Of a DNA stretch of 64,000 nt, positions 33,656-45,340 are shown in pieces. The stretch is taken from positions 56,217,321-56,281,320 of the forward strand of contig OZ007570.1 in NCBI GenBank assembly GCA_963931925.1, given 5' to 3'. The stretch is from Onchidella celtica. Lineage: Eukaryota > Mollusca > Gastropoda > Systellommatophora > Onchidiidae. The stretch's first letter is position 1; each line of letters opens with the position of its first letter. The notes beneath the pieces were generated by a model. That model was not told where the DNA came from, did no database searches, and saw only the letters and a list, made by a program, of their open reading frames with translations. The translations under genes and the position numbers were made by a program.

Positions 33656-34569
33656 ACCACTGAATTGTGGATTCATTTCATCAAATGGGAGTATTAAAAA
33701 TGCTTGTTTCGGCCGTGTTGTTTAGTCAAATCTTGTCATTATATGGTACTATAAATAAGAGAGGAAACCGTACAGGTCTGTTTTAAGGAGACAGTAGAAA
33801 GATAGATCTGATCTACTGTTTTTGTTACTGTTGCAATGCAATTCACAGCTGAACACCAATGACATTGTAAATTTCTAGATTTTGCGGTTTATATTGTTGA
33901 AATAAACAAGTTGTACACAAACTGCAATGAAAACCCTATGACACCCCCCTACTTGGCTACCGTTCTGCCGCGCTTGCTCGGGCCGCTCCCGTTGATATCC
34001 GATGTCGCATTCGGCGGCAAGTGAACCATCTTGTTATTTCTACAATCTTTGCTACTACTACTAATACAACTACTGGTGCTATTACTACAAATACTACAAC
34101 TACTATAACAACTACTAGTGTTAACTAATGTTATTGATAACAACATGTTAATGATAATGAACCAGTGCACATATGGAAAGATAGAAAAGCACAAGAATAT
34201 TACGAAACTAACCAAAAAGTAACAAGAATAACATTAAAACAGAGACAAAAAATAACTGGAGAACATAATTATTGTAAACTTGTGCGGCTTTTACGGGCCG
34301 GTAAGGCTGCAGGGCAAAAACAAAGGGTTCAATAAAGGAAACTAAGGAATAGGAACAAACGCAGACATAGTTTTGTTTTGCTAAATAACAAACAAACAAA
34401 CAAACAGTAAAAAAAAATCACACAAATTGGAAATTTTCTGTGCTTGGTACAGACAAAAAATGATTAAAAGAAATCTTGAAAATGGATGAGTAAAAATAAC
34501 TTACAAAAGGAGATAGTAATCGTGTGCACAAATTAAGAGAAAGCAGAACTAACTGTTTCTTTTACGAAG
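33656..34569. other. Gene-free stretch
   Basis: A minus-strand frame at 33949-34215 ends in a GC-richer, protein-like tail (NATSDINGSGPSKRGRTVAK then stop). It could be a terminal exon, but it has no recognisable homologue or upstream exon. Trinucleotide CTA/ACT sequence lies at 34050-34110. Confidence 0.45.
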
Positions 34570-34733
34570 TCATGCAAACATGCAGAATTAAAAATATTTA
34601 AACTAATGGAAATATATAAGCTTACCAATGGGCGTCAATGGAACCATAGACCTGGTAAGTTGGACTGAGAACAACACCGTTTTCGGTTGCTGTGATCGAA
34701 ATGAAGAAAAAAGCCAAGAGACAATTTCAACAC
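34570..34733 (-). repeat. Inverted repeat pair, right arm
   Basis: Reverse complement of 28871-29034. On the plus strand it is open and reads MGVNGTIDLVSWTENNTVFG. It differs from the other arm at about eight positions, several of which would change the amino acid. Confidence 0.8.
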
Positions 34734-35715
34734 ACCGTGACACTGTCAAGCCCTCTTAGCAACACTGACTTACCTGGTCTAGACAATCTGTCACTGGGAA
34801 CTTTTGTCCACCACGAGACAGCGCCGCGACTTCCTTTTAAGACAGGAGACCCACATAATAAAAAAATAAAAAAACTGACATATTTATAATTCCCACGATA
34901 CGTCATGCTTGGTTGAGTTTCAGCCATGAATGAGCTCCAGGAAAATGAAATATTACCATACAGCTAAACAGTTTTAACACCCCTCCCCCGCACGCACACA
35001 CATACACACACACACACACACAAACCAAAAAGAAACAAAAAATCACATGATTCTAGAACAATAGTGTCTATTTAGTGCAAGAAATTATTATCTCCGTTGT
35101 CGACAATAAAAAATGAAGAGATAATTACGCGTACTTCTTGCACCACACGGACGCTGTGACCGTGATAATTAAACAGCTGAAGAAATAGAAAAAAGATGTA
35201 TGAGCTTCAGGAGGACAAGATTAATGTGACATTGAACAGCGACCTTAATCAGGAATACAGACGATTATACAGACAGAATAATAATGTATGAGACGTTCAC
35301 GAGTTATAAGTAGGCCTCTTTGTTCCACGTCCAAAGCATATCACTTTTTATGCAATGTATGATATTTGGAATACTTTTCTAGTGTCTCAATTAATACATT
35401 TCCGCGAGATATATAATATGTCTTTGCCTTCAGATGACTTCGTCCATATTGTCCGCTTTGTGCATTTTAAAGTTGTTTTTGTTTTCCTTTTAATGAGAGT
35501 TTCTGTATGGACACCAAAGGTGTTAAGGAAAGACCTATTAGGGCTCCTGCTTTGGTGTTAGGTATAAAAGTGGGTCCACTCGATTCTGGCAATGTCCCCC
35601 CCCCTCTCTCCCCCCAACCCCACCCCTTTGTTTTCTCCCCATTCTTGCACACTTTTCATACATCTGGTTTCAAACCCATCATTTACGAGCGTACGGCCAT
35701 TATTAGAAGGGTGAA
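34734..35715. other. Gene-free stretch
   Basis: Contains a short (CA)n at 34993-35023. Nothing further recognised. Confidence 0.55.
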
Positions 35716-35914
35716 ACTGGGTTTACATGTATACGGAAACGGAAAAGGAAAAGGAAACGCTAAATACCATTTAAGTAGTGAAATAGAAGGCATGTTTCAT
35801 GTGTACGCAAAAGCCGTTTCCGTACACATGGAAACACTATTTCTTTTTACTACTTGGTGGATTTTTGAAGTTTACGTTGCCGTTTCGTTTCCATACACAT
35901 GAAAACACGGCTTG
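35716..35914. mobile_element. Palindromic MITE, copy 4
   Basis: A near-complete palindrome: ACATGTATACGGAAACGG on the left faces CCATACACATGAAAACACGG on the right, with inner arms AAGTAGTGAAATAGAAGG and CTTTTTACTACTT. Same family as 14817-15019. Confidence 0.72.
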
Positions 35915-36059
35915 AGCGTCAAAGACAGTGCCTTGATGTTTTAAAACTATAAGTGGCATTTAGCACGGACTATCTGACTTATTTCATTAGATCTATAGCA
36001 ATGGCCTACATTTGATTTTTATTATTATCCTTCGCATTCCTCCTTCTCCTTCTTGGCTT

Positions 36060-36340
36060 GACTTCGCGGAAGAAGATCTATGGAAGGTTAGTTGAGACAC
36101 GTCTGGTGCAGGCACGCTGGTGACTTTTCCTATCCGGGAATGCACACTCTGTCACAGTTCTGGATTAGGTATGTGGTGCCTTCGCCGCATCCTTCGTTCC
36201 GATGCTCTGGCTTGTAGGGCACTTTCGAGCTTGGCGGTAGCCTGTTTGGTTTTTATCCTCCAGGTATCGCGGTCCGCTGCGAGTTCTGACCATTGATTAG
36301 GATCAATATTTCAGGAGATGAGGTACCTTAGTGTCCTTGT
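36060..36340 (-). pseudogene. LINE remnant, carboxy-terminal part, split by element 2
   Basis: The minus strand reads QWSELAADRDTWRIKTKQ and ALQARASERRMRRR, equivalent to the tail region of the other two LINEs here. It then has a stop near 36152 and a degenerate C..C segment. Its upstream half lies at 45341-45495, beyond the LTR element. The break falls exactly at the element's target duplication (CTTGT, 36336-36340). Confidence 0.8.
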
Positions 36341-37586
36341 TGTCAAGAACAGTTTGATTCATAAATGTTTCCACTGAGTAAATTTTTGTGAGAGAGCAGT
36401 GAGTAATTTTTTACAAACGTAATTATTGTGCGAGCCAGCATAACTTGGTCTCGTAAACAATTTGTTTTGAACAGTTTTTTTCCTAATAGATAGACAGAAG
36501 GTGTGGGGAAGGATAGACGGACAGCGTAGGTGTGCATGACTGAGCACTTTTTATATCTCGTGTTTTGAACTAGGTTTAGTAGAGAGGGAAGGGGTGAGTA
36601 GGAATTAAATGTTATTGAGACGTCTGTTGACGTACAGAAAATCCGTGATCCAGAGAAAAAGCTCGGGGTTTTGAACATGTTAAGAATTTATTGCTATAAA
36701 ATTACATTTTATTGTCTTGAGTGATTCGACCTTTGATGTCGACCCAAGGTCGTTGCGTAGGGCTGTTACTTAAAATAACTCGGTTCGGCAGCTGAGCTAG
36801 AGGTGGTTGCACCAATCAAATGTATGAATCTGGACGGAAGGTCGAGACATAGCTTTAGTATTTAAACCCGTGCAGAGCTTAGATAGAACTGATGCCACAT
36901 GTAGACAATCCATTTACGAGGTGGACGGCGATAGTCCTCAGCCAGATGAGAGACATAAGAGACGCAGTTGAGCAGTCCATATTGTGAGGAGCGCCATGAG
37001 TTAAAGCTCCAGAGCCTAAGCTACTTGGTTTGATATAAACCCACAGCGTTTACATCCAGCGCTCTCACTCCCAGTGAGGGCCGCATGGTGAGAGTCCATA
37101 CTAATTTGTAATGATGAAAGTGAACCGTTCTACTTACTTTTGAAGACAGTTTCAGAGCTACCGCCAGACAACGTATGGTTGTACAAGCATTCTCCATGGC
37201 GTGTCTAGAGGAAATGTCCATATCATAACATGTCTCATTGAATTAATAGAATTTAAACTGTTATATCCGTCGCCACGTGCGCGGATTCTATTTGGCATAT
37301 AACTCATATGACCTGCAAGTAGTTAAAGTGAATAAGTTAGTCTTTATAGAAAGCTGTAGTTTCATTAGTTAGATTCAGTTGCCTTTGAATTGATATTTAT
37401 ATTTATAATTATATTTGTTACATTAATTCCTGTAATTAAACTGCCCTACAGTTCTGCTAAAAATCAAAGCAATTGATTTATTTAGTTTTTAGAGTGCAAG
37501 TATTTTTTTGGTGTGTTCGTCGATTGTGGGAGCGGACCTCGAAAGAGTGCCAGTCGAATTATCCCCATCTAACCCACATCGCGACA
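36341..37586 (+). repeat. 5' LTR, family 2
   Basis: Starts TGTCAAGAAC, ends CATCGCGACA. It contains a 12-bp insertion (ATTTATAATTAT-type duplication near 37402) that the 3' LTR lacks. No clear promoter element can be assigned by eye. Confidence 0.95.
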
Positions 37587-37587
37587 C

Positions 37588-37602
37588 TGGAGGGGACTTA
37601 CC
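37588..37602 (+). promoter_or_regulatory. Primer binding site, family 2
   Basis: TGGAGGGGACTTACC starts one base after the LTR. TGG pairs with the tRNA CCA end. The tRNA species could not be identified by eye. Confidence 0.65.
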
Positions 37603-38990
37603 AAATTTCTTAATCCTTAATTTCTTAAATTCGTTAGATTATAATCACCTTTTCTCTTTGTTTGCATTACATTTTTGTCCCTTTCATGATCCGTCGCTCA
37701 CGGGGTGTCGCACGTTGAGCTAGTTTAAAATTATTTATTATTTAGTTTTGTATACTGCTTTGTTATTTTTACTTCCACATATGTCGCTGCTCTCCCATTG
37801 ACCCGATGACCGAGGCCAGGGAGACTACAGAACAGAACTTAGAACAGTGAAAGACAAAAAAGACTGACTGTGGTGTACGCAAGGGCTAAAGGAATTACCA
37901 CCCAGTTCCTTGAAAGTTAAGTGATTCCATCCTAAAATTTTGTCTGCGTCTGGGGAGTTGAGTGTTCCTCCTCGTGTTTTACAGGCTTTTTATACTTTTC
38001 TTCTTTGTTAGAACTGCGGGAGGTCGGCGAGGGTTCTTACGTGTGCGTGTCCTCTGTGCCAAAGTGGTGGCTTGGTCGCCGATTTTGCCGTTTCGACGAC
38101 AACGTCTGCGGTCTCACAACAACCAGTGGTGATTAAAACAGTGAGGATTCGCATTCGTGAGAATAGTCTTTGTTAGGGACCTGTATATTTGTTTAGATTG
38201 TGGCGTTCACATCTTCCTCGTCTCTTTGGGAAGACGTCTCTCTTGTTCTCTTCTCACCTATCTGTAATTATATTCAGAACTTGTAGGGTCTGTTATCGTT
38301 AGTCTTTTCTTGTTTGTCTAGCGTCGTGTTTGGTGTATTTTTTTTTTCCTTAGACCTTTATCATTATGGTGTTGGTACATTCCTTTGTTTAATATAATGC
38401 CTGTCTGAGTCATGTGTCTACATTGACGCATTGATTGAGTTTATCTGGTTATTGTGACGTATAAGGCTGATACGCCAGAGTATATATATATATATATATT
38501 GGGAATATTGATTCCCCATTCAAGTGCAGTTGTGCACCTGCCTTGAATATCCAGTATATAATTACTGAAGTTATTGTTCTTTAAAGAGAACTTCAGGTAA
38601 TAAAATTACCTTGCAATTGCAATTATACTAGAGCTATATAAAAATAGCTAAAAATATTAATCAACGATCTAATATTCGTTGATTCACATGTAATTATATA
38701 TTACATCGGCAGTGATAACAGTAAGGACACTGCGATTTCATTGAAGAAGGAACATTGTTTGTATTTTGTCTACTAGTGACGTCGACCCGACGAGTGCAAA
38801 TTGCCTCAGGGATTAATAATCGGGGAGTTAAATAAGTAAATATTTTTTATCGCGTATCGGATTAACGTAAATACTACAGTGATAACATAGTACACTGTCA
38901 GACGGGTTATTGCGTGAATATATCCGGATACCTGTCCATTAACATTAATAGATCTCCTGTAGAGACCTATTGTGAGTGTAACTAATCATA
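37603..38990 (+). other. Leader between primer site and gag, family 2
   Basis: 1388 bp without a long frame; a (TA)n run lies at 38482-38500. It probably carries packaging signals, which is an inference. Confidence 0.6.
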
Positions 38991-40058
38991 ATGGCCGATT
39001 ACACTTCCTATATAAATTCAGCGAAGCTGTTAGGCATACCTGAGGACCAGCTGGCTTCTTGGTGCGAGGGTAGACTAAAAGAAGACCTAGCTAGAGAAGA
39101 GAGTGCCGCAGATAGAGCCGAGAAGGCCGCGGAACGCAAACGAGAACAAGAAAAAGAAGAAAGAGCCGAGAAGGCCGCGGAACGCGAACGAGAAAAAGAA
39201 AAAGAAGAAAGAGAACGACAAAGAGAAAAAGAAGAAAGAGCCGACAAAGCGGCTCATCGAGAGCACGAAATTGCCCTAAAGAAATTAGAGCTGCAGGGAA
39301 ACCAACCGACCGCGGCTCCAAGTGTTCCAACGAATAATGTTAAAGCAAAACCAAAGCTTCCAACCTATAATGATAAGGTCGACCAGATCGATTCTTATAT
39401 TCATCGTTTTGAGCTCCACGCGGTAGCCGCCGGATGGGAAAGAACTGAATGGACTTCGTGCCTTGCAAATTTATTAACGGGACGTGCACTTGAGGTATTC
39501 CATGGCCTCAACATCGAGGATTCTAAAAATTACATCCTTAAAAAGGCTCTTTTAAAGCGCTTTCAACACACCGAGGACGGTTTTCACCAAAGATTCCGGA
39601 GTTGTAAGCCAGACCCGTCCGAAAATTTTTCAACGTACGTCGACCGCCTAAAGCACTACTTAGACCGCTGGATTCAGCTGGCCGGTGTCGCTGACGGTAA
39701 TTTTAAAGGGCTTTATGAGCTCGTTCTGAAGGACCAAATATTTAACGCGTGCCATTCAGAACAAGTCTCCCACATTAAAGAGTGGGCACCTAAGACGTTA
39801 GCGGAAATTACGTCCTTAGTAGAACAGTACGCGTCCGCACACCCTAATCGTTCGCTGGCTAAAGCCAAAACTAGCGAACCGTTTTATGCCGGAGTCGGTG
39901 GAACTGTGCCAATGGGTACAAGAAATTCTCGACCAGTTCATCGCCAGACGCCGCCTCCGCGTGCATATTCCGAACCGCCGCCCAATAAAGCTCGCGGTTT
40001 TCCAAGCCGTGCTGGACCTTCCACTCGGGGACATTTATTCAGGTCCACCCCGTCGTGA
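38991..40058 (+). CDS. Gag of family 2 element, with SCAN-like capsid segment
   Basis: 355 codons from an ATG preceded by AACTAATCATA. Residues 30-105 are a charged coiled coil of repeated AEKAAERER-like units. Residues about 120-285 form the capsid region. Its later part (RFQHTEDGFHQRF, FSTYVDRLKHYLDRWIQLAG, LYELVLKDQIFNAC, AEITSLVEQYASAHP) follows the helix pattern of SCAN domains. A Pro/Arg-rich tail ends at TGA 40056-40058. The CCHC knuckle is not in this frame but in the next one, so Gag as translated here lacks nucleocapsid unless the ribosome shifts +1 or a base was gained. Confidence 0.85.
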   Translation: MADYTSYINSAKLLGIPEDQLASWCEGRLKEDLAREESAADRAEKAAERKREQEKEERAEKAAEREREKEKEERERQREKEERADKAAHREHEIALKKLELQGNQPTAAPSVPTNNVKAKPKLPTYNDKVDQIDSYIHRFELHAVAAGWERTEWTSCLANLLTGRALEVFHGLNIEDSKNYILKKALLKRFQHTEDGFHQRFRSCKPDPSENFSTYVDRLKHYLDRWIQLAGVADGNFKGLYELVLKDQIFNACHSEQVSHIKEWAPKTLAEITSLVEQYASAHPNRSLAKAKTSEPFYAGVGGTVPMGTRNSRPVHRQTPPPRAYSEPPPNKARGFPSRAGPSTRGHLFRSTPS

Positions 40059-41538
40059 CGTTAACGAGGGCTACCATTATCAGAGCCCACCATGTCCACC
40101 TACTTGGGCATATTATAATACTCCATATAATGCACCTCCAATGCAACCCAGACGTAATATATATGACAGCACTAGGTGTTATCGGTGCAATAAACCAGGT
40201 CATACGTCAAAATATTGTAGGGTTAAGTTTGAAGCTGCAAATGCTTGCACCGTCATTGTTCCGGCTGCACAGAGTAGCCGTAGCGTTGAACTCACGTCGC
40301 CCATGACGGGCACCGTTCCGGTTATGTCGGCCCTCCATCAACACGGGTCATTGACCTTATATGAGGGTCATGTTAACGCCATACCCGCGTCTGTCTTACG
40401 CGATTCAGGTTGCACCACTATCGGTGTTAGGGAATCACTGGTCAGACCGACCCAGCTGATTGAACAACAGGCAACTTGCATTACTTTCGGGGGCTCCGTC
40501 GAGCGATTCCGTCTCGCGGAGATATACATCGACACGCCATTCATTACAGGTGTCGTAACGGCATGCGTATTACCAAATCCGGTTGCCGATCTAATTATTG
40601 GTAATTTACCACAGGTCAATGATACACCTGACGGCCATTTAAAAGTTTGGAACGAAAACGTTGCGTGTGTCACCACACGACAACAGTCAAAACGTCCACC
40701 GGATGGTAATTTACAAACCCCTGCGTTTGATTTTAATGTCACGCCTACAGTTTTCTATAAGGAACAACAAAGCGATCCATCACTAAAACCGCTGTTTGCG
40801 AAAGTTCAGCCTCAGAACCGAAACGCCTCTCCGTTTATCATTAAAAATGAATTATTATACAGAAATTTCCGAAGTAAACGTGAGACCATTGAACAGCTCG
40901 TGGTGCCTAAGTCGTTCCGTCGCGACATTCTGCGTCTCGCGCATGATACATCATTTTCAGGCCATCAAGGTTCAGCCAGAACCAAATCACGGATATTGGC
41001 TCATTTTTTCTGGCCTGGTGTATACGCGGACGTGAACCGTTTTGTGGCGCGCTGCGATGTATGTCAAAAACGTACACCTAAAGGTAAAGCATCACGCGCA
41101 CCCCTTCAGGAGATGCCTCCAGTCTCAACACCATTCGAGCGTGTCGCAGTTGATATAGTAGGTCCTCTTAGTAAATCAGACAGAGGCCATCGATTCATCC
41201 TTTCGGTAATCGACTACGCGACGCGCTGGCCTGAGGCTATTCCTTTAAGAGACATTACGGCTGACCATGTCGCTGAGGCACTTGTTACTATTTTCTCGCG
41301 AGTCGGATTTCCGACCGAGATTCTTTCAGACAGAGGACCACAATTCACCTCTGATCTATACAAAAAGGTACTAGAATTAGCGGGCATTAAACAGAAATTA
41401 ACGTCCCCCTATCATCCGCAGTCAAATGGTTGTTGCGAGCGGTGGAATGCGAGCATGAAGTCTATGCTAGCACGCGTATCCGCCGACAAACCTGGAGACT
41501 GGGACCGTCAGCTCCCCACTATTCTCTTCGCCTATTAG
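40059..41538 (+). pseudogene. Nucleocapsid knuckle, protease and integrase of family 2
   Basis: This frame is open from 39886, but homologous residues start only near 40040. One CCHC knuckle CYRCNKPGHTSKYC lies at 40177-40218. The protease motif DSG is at 40402-40410 (VLRDSGCTTIGV). Integrase shows the zinc-binding HHCC segment (LAHDTSFSGHQ to CDVCQK) and the catalytic triad: D at 41152, D at 41329 in LSDRGPQF, E at 41437 in CCERWN. The frame stops at TAG 41536-41538, where copy B of the other family has an arginine codon (FAYRE). Reading continues in the same frame beyond. Confidence 0.88.
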
Positions 41539-43494
41539 GAACTCCCGAACGCGTCCACGGGTTTTTCCCCATTTGAGTTATTATACGGACGTAAACCACG
41601 TGGCCCGATGGCCATACTTAGTCAATTGTTCGCCGGTTCTGAAACCGACGATTATGATACGCGATGCGCGTATCAATATGTTGTCGATCTCCGACACCGA
41701 ATTATTAATGCATGCAAAACCGCTCTGCAATTTGCATGCGCTAGAGCGAGTTCTTCAAAATTTTATCGCGATCAGGGCGCCCAAATGCGCGCCTTGTCAG
41801 TCGGAGATCTGACACTTGTTCTTTTGCCGCAAACGCAAAACAAACTCCTTCTAACTTGGAAGGGACCATACAGAGTCCTTAAGAGACTCTCCAGAGTGAA
41901 TTATTTGATAGATATTCGCGGGCAGAGGAAAATATTTCATATTAATATGCTGAAAAAGTACCTGCCTAGCGATGATCGTCGTAACAACTCCGTTCATGTC
42001 GTCCCAATGGCCAACGCGGCTTTAGTTACTGTCGACGACGAGGACCCTTTAAGTATCGACAAATCGTTGCCCATATTACAGGCCACCGAGAGTATAAACG
42101 ATGTTAATATCAATGATGAGCTTGCGCCGTCGCAGAAACAGGATCTTACACACCTGCTCCAAGAATTTGCCACGGTGTTCACTGATTTGCCGGGTTGTAC
42201 GTCTTTAGTCCAACATGTAATACGACTCCAGACAGACGTACCGGTGTTTGTTAAACCGTACCCGCGCCCGCTGCACGCTCACGAAACAATAATTACAGAA
42301 GTACGTGCCATGCTACGGCTAGGCGTGATAGAGCGATCAACAAGTCCGTATTGCTCGCCGATTGTCTTGGTCAAGAAGAAAGACGATACCGTGCGTTTTT
42401 GTATTGACTATAGAAAGCTCAATGCTATAACCATCTATGATGCGGAACCCATTCCCAATCAGGAAGACTTGTTCGCGCGGTTATCCAATGCAAGTATCTT
42501 CTCTAATATAGACTTATCCAAAGGATATTGGCAGATTCCTCTCGAAGAAGGAAGAAAACAATATACAGCTTTTCAAACCCCTTTGGGTTTAAAGCAATGG
42601 AAATATATGCCTTTTGAACTGGTTACTGCACCAGCCACTTTCGCGCGCATGATGAACATCTTGCTAAATGAATTGCGCTGCGTTCTATCATATTTCGATG
42701 ATATATGTATTTTTCAGGCCGATTGGGCTGGCCACTTAATGGCCCTTCGTGAAGTTTTTGCCGCTCTTCGCCGAGCTGGCCTTACCGCGAGACCCAGTAA
42801 AGTGTTCCTGGGATATCACCATATAAACTTTTTGGGTCATACCATAACCCACGGGGTTCAGACTCCAGACGATCGCAAGATATCCAGTATTTTGAAACTG
42901 CAACCCCCTAAAACTAAAAAGCAAGTCCGTAGCTTGTTGGGACTTTTGAATTATTACAGGAAATTTATACCAAACTTTTCCTCTCTCTCAGCCCCGTTAT
43001 CTGATCTAACGAGGAAAAATGTTCCAAATAGAGTCGTCTGGACGCCTCAGTGCGCTGATGCCCTTCAGACTATTCAGAATTTATTTTCTACTTTCCCCCT
43101 GCTTGTTTTACCCGATATACGCCAGACATTCGTCGTCCGAACGGATGCGTCAGATAAAGGAATAGGCGCCGTGTTACCCCAACAGCGTGACGGTTTCTTG
43201 CGACCGTGCTTATATGCAAGCCGGAAATTACTTGATCGAGAGTCGCGCTATGCGATTGTCGAACGAGAGTGCCTCGCAATTGTTTACGCGGTAGATGCAT
43301 TTTCTCGATACTTATTAATGTCCGAATTTATAATTGAAACGGATCATCGACCATTACTGTTTCTTAAGTCGAACAGAGCCAAGAATGCTCGACTAACCAG
43401 ATGGAGCCTTGCGCTCCAAGAATACAAATTTACTATTCGGGCTATACCTGGGGAGGATAATTTACAAGCTGATGTACTGTCCCGTTTGATTTAG
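41539..43494 (+). pseudogene. Integrase tail, reverse transcriptase and RNase H of family 2
   Basis: Same frame as the preceding part, separated only by the TAG; a formal ATG is at 41608. The GPY/F-type module (KGPYRVLKRL) ends integrase. RT blocks: SPIVLVKKKDDTVRFCIDYR, YTAFQTPLGL, and the catalytic YFDD at 42691-42702. The usually invariant MPFGLxNAP reads MPFELVTAP, two changes at conserved positions that may impair the enzyme. RNase H follows with RTDASD (catalytic D at 43144), ERECLAIVYA and TDHRPLLFL, ending ADVLSRLI. No env frame follows. Confidence 0.9.
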
Positions 43495-44088
43495 TGTTCT
43501 AAAATAGTCTGTTGAACATTGAGGTTGAGCATTTTTCACCTTTTTCGGAGACCGTGGATGGTTTCACATTATATTGTCCTACCAATTATGGACATTCTTT
43601 CTCAAAATTTCCATGTGATTCCTTTTTTCCACTAGCGTCCATCCTGACCATGACCTGAGTTTCAGACAACATTGACGCCTTTGTCTGCGGGTCAATGAGA
43701 TGAGAAAATGGCAAACCGAGCGACCAGACCTACTGCTGCCAGGATACCAGTACTTTAATTAAATATTGTTCGTTCATGTTCTATGAATGTATTAATTACG
43801 CTCAGTGAAGCGATGAGCTAGTTGCTCAATATTTCAGTCTTTACAGTATGTCTGTGTGAGAGAAGTTTATCACTTTAATTCTTAAGTGCTACAATAATTA
43901 TATATTATCACAGAACGTCGCCTATAAACATACATATGCTATTGTCCATCGATAATGCACGTTCTTAGAATTTTATTTTTTTTTGACTTTCAGTAACGAT
44001 ATATTTTTTACTCTATAGCCCTTTCCAAAGTACTATTACATAGCAACGTTAGTAGACAGTTATGTCGTTCAAACCCTAAGTTTTCACT
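43495..44088 (+). other. 3' non-coding region, family 2
   Basis: About 590 bp between RNase H and the purine tract, with no long frame. Confidence 0.7.
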
Positions 44089-44099
44089 GGGGTGGGGGA
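44089..44099 (+). promoter_or_regulatory. Polypurine tract, family 2
   Basis: GGGGTGGGGGA abuts the 3' LTR and is identical to the core of the family-1 tract, although the LTRs of the two families do not otherwise align by eye. Confidence 0.85.
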
Positions 44100-45335
44100 T
44101 GTGTCAAGAACAGATTTGATTCACAAATGTTTCCACTGAGTAAATTTTTGTGAGAGAGCAGTGAGTAATTTTTACAAACGTAATTATTGTGCGAGCCAGC
44201 ATAACTTGGTCTCGTAAACAATTTGTTTTGAACAGTTTTTTTCCTAATAGATAGACAGAAGGTGTGGGGAAGGATAGACGGACAGCGTAGGTGTGCATGA
44301 CTGAGCACTTTTTATATCTCGTGTTTTGAACTAGGTTTAGTAGAGAGGGAAGGGGTGAGTAGGAATTAAATGTTATTGAGACGTCTGTTGACGTACAGAA
44401 AATCCGTGATCCAGAGAAAAAGCTCGGGGTTTTGAACATGTTAAGAATTTATTGCTATAAAATTACATTTTATTGTCTTGAGTGATTCGACCTTTGATGT
44501 CGACCCAAGGTCGTTGCGTAGGGCTGTTACTTAAAATAACTCGGTTCGGCAGCTGAGCTAGAGGTGGTTGCACCAATCAAATGTATGAATCTGGACGGAA
44601 GGTCGAGACATAGCTTTAGTATTTAAACCCGTGCAGAGCTTAGATAGAACTGATGCCACATGTAGACAATCCATTTACGAGGTGGACGGCGATAGTCCTC
44701 AGCCAGATGAGAGACATAAGAGACGCAGTTGAGCAGTCCATATTGTGAGGAGCGCCATGAGTTAAAGCTCCAGAGCCTAAGCTAGTTGGTTTGATATAAA
44801 CCCACAGCGTTTACATCCAGCGCTCTCACTCCCAGTGAGGGCCGCATGGTGAGAGTCCATACTAATTTGTAATGATGAAAGTGAACCGTTCTACTTACTT
44901 TTGAAGACAGTTTCAGAGCTACCGCCAGACAACGCATGGTTGTACAAGCATTCTCCATGGCGTGTCTAGAGGAAATGTCCATATCATAACATGTCTCATT
45001 GAATTAATAGAATTTAAACTGTTATATCCATCGCCACGTGCGCGGATTCTATTTGGCATATAACTCATATGACCTGCAAGTAGTTAAAGTGAATAAGTTA
45101 GTCTTTATAGAAAGCTGTAGTTTCATTAGTTAGATTCAGTTGCCTTTGAATTGATATTTATATTTGTTACATTAATTCCTGTAATTAAACTGCCCTACAG
45201 TTCTGCTAAAAATCAAAGCAATTGATTTATTTAATTTTTAGAGTGCAAGTATTTTTTTTGTGTGTTCGTCGATTGTGGGAGCGGACCTCGAAAGAGTGTC
45301 AGTCGAATTATCCCCATCTAACCCACATCGCGACA
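44100..45335 (+). repeat. 3' LTR, family 2
   Basis: Over 98% identical to 36341-37586 apart from a 12-bp deletion. It ends GACA at 45335 and is followed by CTTGT. Confidence 0.95.
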
Positions 45336-45340
45336 CTTGT

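Larger units (their letters stand above)
36341..45335 (+). mobile_element. Complete Gmr1-like LTR retrotransposon, family 2
   Basis: The 8995-bp element has two LTRs (1246 and 1236 bp) that start TGTC and end GACA and is flanked by perfect 5-bp duplications CTTGT (36336-36340 and 45336-45340). Internal order: primer site, 1.4-kb leader, gag, protease, integrase, RT, RNase H, non-coding end, purine tract. The LTRs differ by roughly ten substitutions plus a 12-bp indel, so the insertion is recent. Lesions or recoding sites: the gag-to-pol frame change near 40056 and an in-frame TAG at 41536. It inserted into a LINE remnant. Confidence 0.95.

Noticed and set aside
33949-34215. Minus-strand frame ending in a protein-like GC-richer tail, as a terminal exon
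   Set aside because: No homologue recognised, the upstream part is low-complexity, and no partner exon was found.
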